Source of the DNA: Bdellovibrio sp.
Lineage (GTDB): Bacteria > Bdellovibrionota > Bdellovibrionia > Bdellovibrionales > Bdellovibrionaceae
DNA length: 12,041 nt
Assembly (NCBI GenBank): GCA_017745015.1
Contig: JAGIAF010000016.1
Coordinates: 10,375 to 22,415 of the forward strand
Direction: 5' to 3'
The translations under genes and the position numbers were made by a program. A model generated the notes under the pieces. That model made no database searches. It was not told the origin of the DNA and worked only from the letters and a program-made list of their open reading frames with translations. This document shows, one piece after another, positions 7,172 to 12,041 of the stretch. Numbering within the stretch: position 1 is the stretch's first letter; every line of letters begins with the position of its first letter.

Positions 7172-7183
7172 CAAAACTGAAAA
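7172..7183 (+). repeat. Direct repeat copy 1, CAAAACTGAAAA
   Basis: First copy of an exact 12-bp direct repeat whose second copy is at 7239-7250, both upstream of the small exported protein at 7267. Copy 1 is flanked by TATGCA and TGCATA (7161-7166 and 7185-7190), an inverted pair. It could be a regulator site, or chance in AT-rich DNA. Confidence 0.35.
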
Positions 7184-7238
7184 TTGCATATCTCCTTTTC
7201 TGTCTTGATGATCACACTTCAAAACCTAAGCAGTAATT

Positions 7239-7250
7239 CAAAACTGAAAA
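7239..7250 (+). repeat. Direct repeat copy 2, CAAAACTGAAAA
   Basis: Second exact copy of the 12-bp repeat, 67 bp after the first by start position. It lies 6 bp before the Shine-Dalgarno of the gene starting at 7267, so it is within the likely leader. Confidence 0.35.
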
Positions 7251-7266
7251 CAGATTGGAGTTAGTT

Positions 7267-7782
7267 ATGAAGAAGACGTTGTTACTTATGACTTTGGCTC
7301 TTTCAATGCCTGCAATCACAAATGCCGCCGCCATTTTGAAATTTGAAACTATGTATGGAGTTGATGGTCCCTTTGTAGGCGGGACTCAAGTTCGCGGTGT
7401 ACTCGGCGACGAGCTACCCTGGGAGATTGAAAGCGCCAAGGGCTCTCTATCCACAGAGGGAAATCTGAAAATTAGCGTTAAAGGTTTAGTGTTTAGTGAT
7501 GCTTCGGTGGTGCCTCCAAATCTTCGTGGTAAAAACGACGAGAAAGAATTCCGTGCAATGGTCAGCTGTATCTCTGAGAATGAAGGCGACGGAACTTCGC
7601 TGACCAAGGTGATTACTCGCGGTTTTCCGGCAACGACCTCAGGGAATTCTGAGATTAATGCGAAGATTAAGCTTCCGGAGACTTGCATTGCCCCAATTGT
7701 ATTTATAATGGCGGGATCTGAAGAAAAGTGGTTTGCAGTCACAGGTTTTGAAGCGCCGCCCATGCCGAAACCGAAACGTTAG
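7267..7782 (+). CDS. Small exported protein of unknown function
   Basis: This is a 171-residue protein with a clear signal peptide (MKKTLLLMTLALSMPAITNA, cut before AAILKF). The mature part is beta-rich, has two cysteines (in MVSCIS and PETCIA) that could form a disulfide in the periplasm, and ends in a proline/basic tail (PPMPKPKR). There is no lipobox and no recognised domain. The start is ATG 7267 because TGGAG ends 6 bp upstream; an in-frame TTG at 7255 overlaps that Shine-Dalgarno. It is separated from the previous gene by 146 bp, where TTGCAT (7184-7189), 17 bp, GATGAT (7207-7212) is a weak promoter candidate. It is therefore probably its own unit. It converges on the sugar kinase gene. 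I do not recognise the family. Confidence 0.78.
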   Translation: MKKTLLLMTLALSMPAITNAAAILKFETMYGVDGPFVGGTQVRGVLGDELPWEIESAKGSLSTEGNLKISVKGLVFSDASVVPPNLRGKNDEKEFRAMVSCISENEGDGTSLTKVITRGFPATTSGNSEINAKIKLPETCIAPIVFIMAGSEEKWFAVTGFEAPPMPKPKR

Positions 7783-7806
7783 TTCTGTCTGCGAGCTGCG
7801 ATCATA

Positions 7807-7829
7807 AGGCACGAGTACGGCTCGTGCCT
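7807..7829. terminator. Hairpin between convergent genes, probable shared terminator
   Basis: A perfect 9-bp stem AGGCACGAG / CTCGTGCCT with a TACGG loop lies in the 54-bp gap between the ends of the small exported protein and the sugar kinase gene. Position suggests a bidirectional transcription end, but neither side has a T-run, so it is not a classical intrinsic terminator and may act as a 3'-end stabiliser. Confidence 0.55.
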
Positions 7830-7836
7830 CATTCGA

Positions 7837-8814
7837 TTATGCGCGTGCGGTCTTCTTACCGTAAAGGTGCGGAAGATAACCTGCGCCCAAAACACCAGCG
7901 TGGTTTTTGGTTTTTGCGATTTCAATTTTGCACTCAAGGTCGCCGTTGATTTGGCGGATGAGTCTTGAATAGTTCGCTTTCATATCTTTGAAGTACAAGT
8001 CCTTCACTTTGATCAAACCTCCGCTGACGAAGATCTTTTCAAGGTTGTAGCCGATAGAAAGATTGTGGCAAAGGATCGCTAGTGCCAATGCCATGTCAGA
8101 GAACAAGGGTTTGAATTTTGGATCTTTGCTTTCAACAATTTCTTCTACAGAGTTGCCAGTGAAACCCAATTCCTTTGCACGTCTCAAAAGACCTGTGCCC
8201 GAAGCGATACCTTCAACAGTGTAGTGTTGAAGTTTATCTAGATTTGCTTTCACACCTTGGAAATCAGCCACCGTGTGGCCGTACTCCGAGCCCATGCCGC
8301 CAGATTGGCAAGGGAAGTGGTTGAAGATAATACCAGTGCCAATACCTGTGCCGATACTCACGACAGCGTAGGACTTCATACCTTGAGCGCCGCCAACCCA
8401 ACCTTCAGCCAAAGCTGCTGCTGTAGCATCATGTTGGAAGTACACTTTAGTTCTAAAACCTCGTTTGATGACTTCTTTTTCAACCATGTCACGGATTGGA
8501 ACGATCTTCCATCCTGGGTAATTCACCGGATTTAGAAGTTTACCTTCTTCAGCATTCAACGGACCTGCGCTGGCAAGACCGATGCCTTTGAAAACCGAAG
8601 CCGCAGTTTCTTTAGGGAAACGTTTTTTGAAATCTAGAGCGATATCCGCCATCAATTGGATCACGCGTTTTTGAGTTTTTGTCGCGGAACCTTCGCGTTT
8701 CATATCCACAGGAACTTTTACGAAATCGAGCATATCTCCAGCATCATCCAGAAGAGCAGCTGCGAGTTTAGTTCCACCAAGGTCAAAACCAATCGTGTAG
8801 GATTTCTTTTTCAT
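7837..8814 (-). CDS. ROK-family sugar kinase, probable glucokinase, lacking the zinc cysteines
   Basis: Probably phosphorylates glucose with ATP in the cytoplasm. The 325-residue protein has the ROK/actin-like ATPase signatures: FDLGGTKLA (10-18), GLASAGPLN (79-87), HDATAAALAEGW (128-139) with catalytic base Asp129, and SIGTGIGTGI (153-162). EYGHT (177-181) aligns with the ROK sugar/zinc histidine segment. The usual CxCGxxGCxE motif that follows is absent: residues 182-200 hold no cysteine, though EGIASG (201-206) keeps the downstream pattern. There is no N-terminal helix-turn-helix, so it is a kinase and not a NagC-type repressor. It starts 3 bp after the amylase stop, as the last gene of the malG-malK-amylase operon, which makes glucose the likely substrate; another hexose cannot be excluded. 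Confidence 0.88.
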   Translation of the reverse strand: MKKKSYTIGFDLGGTKLAAALLDDAGDMLDFVKVPVDMKREGSATKTQKRVIQLMADIALDFKKRFPKETAASVFKGIGLASAGPLNAEEGKLLNPVNYPGWKIVPIRDMVEKEVIKRGFRTKVYFQHDATAAALAEGWVGGAQGMKSYAVVSIGTGIGTGIIFNHFPCQSGGMGSEYGHTVADFQGVKANLDKLQHYTVEGIASGTGLLRRAKELGFTGNSVEEIVESKDPKFKPLFSDMALALAILCHNLSIGYNLEKIFVSGGLIKVKDLYFKDMKANYSRLIRQINGDLECKIEIAKTKNHAGVLGAGYLPHLYGKKTARA

Positions 8815-8817
8815 TTA

Positions 8818-10260
8818 TTATTTGCTCTTTTTTGAGGGAGTTCTGTTCACTAGAACCAATGAGGAGTACGGCGCCAATGTCACGCTCGCCCAACCATAGT
8901 TATCAACCGTATAAGATAGATCAGAACAAGTTTTTGCGCCACGAACATACGAAGGACCCGTCAAGTTGCAGTAGCTGCCCTTCGGAAGACCCGTTTGGAA
9001 TGTTTGCGTAACTGAGCGATCCGAGAAGTTCAAAACGATGAAACCAAGGTTGCCACGACTGAATGACAACAGGTCCGAGTTATTCGTCCACCAGTTTGAA
9101 ATGTAGAACGCTTTATCGGTAGCATTGCGGAAGTCCACCATCGCGGCGACTTCAGGCAGACGGTGTTCACAAGTCCAAGGCTCCGAACAACGACTGTTGT
9201 TATCCAAGATGCCTAGCGTGCGAAGATCTGTACCCACTGGCGGGCCTTCATCATAGTTTGTGAAGCTAAAGCCCGAGTAAACCTGTGGGTAACCGTAAGG
9301 ATATGCCAACATAAAGATCTGCGCCAGACGGTAGATATTTTGATCAGCACTATTGTAGCGCAGAATGCTGCCGTCCCCTGTGCGCTCAAGATCGTGGTTT
9401 GTCACAAACACGATGGAATCATCGCTCGCAGGATAACCTTGGCCCATGTTCATCAAAGACGACAAGTGTTTGCCCTTGATAGAGCCACCCAAACGATTTG
9501 GATAATCGTACGCTGTTACATCGCCTACATAAGTGTAGTCGCTGTATTTAACAGGACCTGACGGATCGTAGATGATTTCTTGATAGATATAAGCAGAACG
9601 TTTCAAGCGCGAGGTGATCGCCGCCAAATCTTTTGCCGGGATGTGTTTCGCAGCATCCAAACGGAAACCGTTCACCCCCAAATCTAAAAGATGGTTCAAG
9701 TAGTCAGCCATCTTTTGCTGTACATACGGAGATTCTGTTGCAAGGTCAGCAAGGTCTACGAGTTCACAGTTTTGCAATTCATAAAGATCAGAATAGTTAA
9801 CGATGTTATCGTTGCCATTGCGATTGCAGTGATGGAAATCGTTGTAAGAGTAAAGACCTGGATAATTGTAGTGCGTGAATGAAGTGCCACCGGAACCTGT
9901 GCCGCCTGGGATGCCCGTCATGTGATTCAAGACCGCGTCCGCATAAACATCAACGCCGGCATTTTGACAGCGGCGAACCATGTCTGCGAATTCTGCTTCA
10001 GTACCGCTGCGAGATTCAAGTTTGTAGCTGACTACTTGATAGCGCTCCCACCAAGAGTTGTTGAAATGGATGTGCTCATGAGGAGGTGAAACTTGTACGG
10101 CAGAAAATCCGGCAGGGCCTAAGTAAACCTCGCACTCACGCGCAATATCTTTCCAGGGCCACTCGAAGAGCTGAACAAATACTGTTCGTGGGCTCGCAAA
10201 AGCAGCGGAACTTGCCAGAAGCAAAGTCGTAACTAAAAGACGTTTCACCATTGAACCCAT
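8818..10260 (-). CDS. Exported alpha-amylase, GH13, metazoan-like type
   Basis: Hydrolyses internal alpha-1,4 bonds of starch or glycogen outside the cytoplasm. A signal peptide covers about residues 1-23. The 480-residue protein closely follows the animal pancreatic amylase pattern: VQLFEWPWKDIARECEVYLG, VQVSPPHEHI, WWERYQVVSYKLESRSG. Conserved regions are DAVLNH (108-113), GFRLDAAKH (198-206, nucleophile Asp202, chloride Arg200), Glu228 in YQEII, and FVTNHD (285-290, Asp290, chloride Asn288). Ca ligands Asn112, Asp172 and His206 are present. The third chloride residue, Arg337 in pig amylase, aligns with Gln326 (PYGYPQVYSG), so chloride independence is predicted. No starch-binding domain is added. 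The ATG at 10260 has AGGAG 5 bp upstream, overlapping the malK stop, so the gene is in the mal operon. Confidence 0.95.
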   Translation of the reverse strand: MGSMVKRLLVTTLLLASSAAFASPRTVFVQLFEWPWKDIARECEVYLGPAGFSAVQVSPPHEHIHFNNSWWERYQVVSYKLESRSGTEAEFADMVRRCQNAGVDVYADAVLNHMTGIPGGTGSGGTSFTHYNYPGLYSYNDFHHCNRNGNDNIVNYSDLYELQNCELVDLADLATESPYVQQKMADYLNHLLDLGVNGFRLDAAKHIPAKDLAAITSRLKRSAYIYQEIIYDPSGPVKYSDYTYVGDVTAYDYPNRLGGSIKGKHLSSLMNMGQGYPASDDSIVFVTNHDLERTGDGSILRYNSADQNIYRLAQIFMLAYPYGYPQVYSGFSFTNYDEGPPVGTDLRTLGILDNNSRCSEPWTCEHRLPEVAAMVDFRNATDKAFYISNWWTNNSDLLSFSRGNLGFIVLNFSDRSVTQTFQTGLPKGSYCNLTGPSYVRGAKTCSDLSYTVDNYGWASVTLAPYSSLVLVNRTPSKKSK

Positions 10261-10265
10261 TGCGG

Positions 10266-10270
10266 CTCCT
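10266..10270 (-). promoter_or_regulatory. Shine-Dalgarno of the amylase gene overlapping the malK stop
   Basis: AGGAG on the minus strand lies 5 bp before ATG 10260 and shares bases with the malK TAG (10271-10269). It fixes the longer amylase start (MGSMVKR) over the internal ATG at 10251 and points to coupled translation from malK. Confidence 0.8.
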
Positions 10271-11312
10271 ACAAACGTTGGTTTTCACCCGTTTTCTTAT
10301 CAAACAGGTGGGCCTTTGTCAGGTCGATCTTCAAAGGAAGTTTTTGTCCTGTAGAAAATTTATCGATAGAATCCGTAATCATTCTAATAGGTTGGCCATC
10401 TAGGTGCCCGTGAAGCATCTGTTGGCCTCCCAAGTTTTCAGAAAGTTCGACCGTATAGTCGCCCAACGCCACTTCTTGGGACCCCAAAGAGCCATTATTG
10501 ATTTTGAAATTCTCGGGACGCACACCTAAAACCTGGTCAGCTTTTTGGGCTTCTGGCCATGGAAGTTTGCTCACTGTTTTGCCTTCGATGAAGTTCATTT
10601 CCGGCGAACCGATGAAGCTTGCGATGAACATATTTTTGGGACGGTGATAGATCTCTGTTGGAGTTCCCACTTGCTCGATCACGCCATCTTTAAGAACAGC
10701 GATACGGTCACCCATAGTTGTAGCTTCCATTTGATCGTGAGTTACATAGATCATTGTGCTCTTAGAATTTTGGTGAAGACGCTTGATCTCCACGCGCATT
10801 TGCGTACGCAAGTGAGCATCTAAGTTTGAAAGAGGTTCGTCGAACAAGATCACTGGAGTTTGACGAGCCAACGCGCGACCCAAAGCCACGCGTTGACGTT
10901 GACCACCAGAAAGCTCCTTCGGACGGCGCGTAAGAAGTGGAGAGATTTGCAATAGGTCGCCGATTTCTTTCACGCGCTTAGAAATTTCACTGCTCGCAAG
11001 ACCTTGGAGTTTCAAACCGAAACCCATGTTCTCTTCCACAGTCATGTGCGGGTACAGCGCATAGCTTTGGAAAACCATGGCGATGTTGCGATCCTGTGGT
11101 TCTGTATTATTAATTACTTTGCCGTCGATTTTGATTTCACCAGCGTCCAAAGTTTCAAGGCCCGCCAAAGTACGAAGTAAAGTCGACTTACCGCAACCTG
11201 AAGGTCCCACCAGGACAAGGAACTCGCCAGCGGCGACTTCCAGATCGATACCCTTAAGGATGTTTGCAGAACCAAAGCTCTTAGCACATTTTGAAAATTC
11301 AATTGTTGCCAT
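10269..11312 (-). CDS. malK: Maltodextrin ABC importer ATPase, MalK/UgpC/MsmX type
   Basis: Energises sugar import at the inner membrane. The 347-residue protein contains Walker A GPSGCGKST (36-44), the Q-loop Gln82 in VFQSYALYPHMTV, the signature LSGGQRQR (134-141), Walker B VILFDEP (154-160), the D-loop SNLD and the switch His192 in THD. Residues from about 235 form the C-terminal regulatory domain (FIGSPEMNF start), typical of the MalK/CUT1 group rather than of other importers. E. coli MalK is 371 residues, so the domain is slightly short. AAGGG lies 5 bp before the ATG, inside the end of the permease gene. It is placed between malG and the amylase, with gaps of 1 and 8 bp. Specificity for maltodextrin follows from that context; a multi-sugar role is possible. 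Confidence 0.93.
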   Translation of the reverse strand: MATIEFSKCAKSFGSANILKGIDLEVAAGEFLVLVGPSGCGKSTLLRTLAGLETLDAGEIKIDGKVINNTEPQDRNIAMVFQSYALYPHMTVEENMGFGLKLQGLASSEISKRVKEIGDLLQISPLLTRRPKELSGGQRQRVALGRALARQTPVILFDEPLSNLDAHLRTQMRVEIKRLHQNSKSTMIYVTHDQMEATTMGDRIAVLKDGVIEQVGTPTEIYHRPKNMFIASFIGSPEMNFIEGKTVSKLPWPEAQKADQVLGVRPENFKINNGSLGSQEVALGDYTVELSENLGGQQMLHGHLDGQPIRMITDSIDKFSTGQKLPLKIDLTKAHLFDKKTGENQRL

Positions 11313-11313
11313 A

Positions 11314-12041
11314 CTAACCCTTCACGCTTCCCATTGTCAGACCCGAAACCAGATAACGGGAAATACTAATAAACAAAATCAGAGCAGGGATACTGACAAT
11401 CAAAGCTCCCGCTGCATAAAGACCCCATTGAGTTGCAAGACTTGCCTGGAAGGAACGAAGTCCCAGAGGCAATGTATAAAGCTGTGGATCTTGCAAAACC
11501 ACAGCGGCGATCACGTACTCAGACCAGCTGCTCATGAAACTGAACAAAGCCGTGATAACCAACGCCGGAGAAGACACCGGCAAAATGATCTTTGTGAAGA
11601 TCATCCATTTTGAACAACCATCCAATAACGCCGCTTCTTCAAGCTCGCGCGGGATCGTGTCGTAGTACGCCTTCATTTGCCAGATACAGAATGGCAATGC
11701 CGTCGACGAGTAGATAATAAAAAGACCCCAGAAACTGTCAATCAAGTGCAATTGCGACAAGATGATATAGAATGGAAGCATCAACATCGTTGCCGGGAAC
11801 ATTTGTGTCGTTAGCAAAGAGAACAACATCAGGTTACGGCCACGGAAACGATAGCGAGAAAGCGCATAAGCACTTGTCGAAGCCAATGCCACACCCGCAA
11901 ACGTTGTTACTGCGCTGATCAACAAAGAATTCTTCAACCACACTAAGAAGTCTGTCTCCATGAACAATGTCACGAAGTTCTTCAAAGTGGAATTTGGCCC
12001 GATGATCTCCAAAGACTGAGTTTGAAAGGCGTTGTCTGCTC
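11314..12041 (-). CDS. malG: Maltodextrin ABC importer permease MalG, N-terminus outside window
   Basis: The inner-membrane permease of a CUT1 sugar importer, partner of MalF and MalK. The frame is open through the right edge; 242 codons are visible, and about 50 residues are missing compared with E. coli MalG (296). An in-frame TTG at 12012 should not be taken as the start, since the sequence before it (ADNAFQTQS) continues the protein. Visible segments include an ISAVTTFAGVALASTSAYALSR helix, LLTTQMFPATMLMLPFYIIL, and the MalK-docking EAA loop PRELEEAALLDGCSKWMIFTKIILP. The end, RYLVSGLTMGSVKG, matches the MalG C-terminal style (LTAGGVKG in E. coli). The stop is 1 bp from malK. malF and the binding protein are expected upstream, beyond the window. 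Confidence 0.94.
   Translation of the reverse strand, partial: ADNAFQTQSLEIIGPNSTLKNFVTLFMETDFLVWLKNSLLISAVTTFAGVALASTSAYALSRYRFRGRNLMLFSLLTTQMFPATMLMLPFYIILSQLHLIDSFWGLFIIYSSTALPFCIWQMKAYYDTIPRELEEAALLDGCSKWMIFTKIILPVSSPALVITALFSFMSSWSEYVIAAVVLQDPQLYTLPLGLRSFQASLATQWGLYAAGALIVSIPALILFISISRYLVSGLTMGSVKG
11318..11322 (-). promoter_or_regulatory. Shine-Dalgarno of malK inside the malG 3' end
   Basis: AAGGG on the minus strand lies 5 bp before the malK ATG (11312) and within the last codons of malG, consistent with tight co-translation of the importer subunits. Confidence 0.65.

Noticed and set aside
8818..10260. Recent horizontal transfer of the animal-like amylase
   Set aside because: Codon choice looks like the flanking operon genes and spacing is tight, and this amylase subfamily is known in several bacteria. 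Only a tree could show transfer.
11314..12012. TTG at 12012 as the start of malG
   Set aside because: The frame continues to the window edge with permease-like sequence, and E. coli MalG is longer, so the true start is outside the window.
1..12041. CRISPR, insertion sequence, phage, toxin-antitoxin or tRNA content
   Set aside because: I found no repeat-spacer pattern, transposase, integrase, small toxin pair or tRNA-like fold in reading both strands.

Overview
The window looks like chromosomal DNA of a Gram-negative bacterium of moderate GC, most likely Bdellovibrio or a close relative. This is inferred from the style of the genes (many small exported proteins, a periplasmic L,D-transpeptidase, few clear Shine-Dalgarno sites) and was not tested by any search. 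The DNA is densely coding: no gene-free stretch exceeds about 170 bases. I see no tRNA, rRNA, insertion sequence, CRISPR array or phage gene, so this is an ordinary chromosomal region with some unusual local details.

Layout. Positions 1-1466 (minus strand) hold an exported L,D-transpeptidase whose C-terminal end is cut by the window edge, and an orphan family 3-type periplasmic solute-binding protein. Positions 1636-5389 (plus strand) form a tight three-gene cluster: an acidic, coiled-coil protein of unknown function, a calcineurin-like metallophosphatase related to LpxH with a large extra insert, and glucose-6-phosphate isomerase (pgi). It ends in a clear rho-independent terminator at 5420-5448. 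Positions 5474-7120 hold a MarR-type regulator (minus) divergent from bioY (plus). A near-perfect 31-bp palindrome covers the regulator's own promoter. bioY overlaps by 4 bp an exported permuted NlpC/P60-type (YiiX-like) cysteine hydrolase. Positions 7267-7782 encode a small exported protein I do not recognise. It converges on the last block, and a hairpin lies between them.

Positions 7837-12041 (minus strand) are a maltodextrin-use operon read in the order malG (5' end outside the window), malK, exported alpha-amylase, ROK-family sugar kinase, with gaps of 1, 8 and 3 bases. The likely logic is that the amylase cuts alpha-glucan outside the cytoplasm, the MalFGK-type importer takes up maltodextrin, and the kinase phosphorylates released glucose. 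Pgi, in another transcription unit nearby, would move glucose-6-phosphate into glycolysis. malF and the binding protein are expected just beyond the right edge.

The most interesting points are the MarR/BioY palindrome with an apparently leaderless marR message, the translational coupling of a biotin importer to a periplasmic amidase-like protein, the metazoan-like alpha-amylase with Gln where the chloride-binding Arg should be, the ROK kinase without its zinc cysteines, and the coiled-coil/metallophosphatase pair upstream of pgi.
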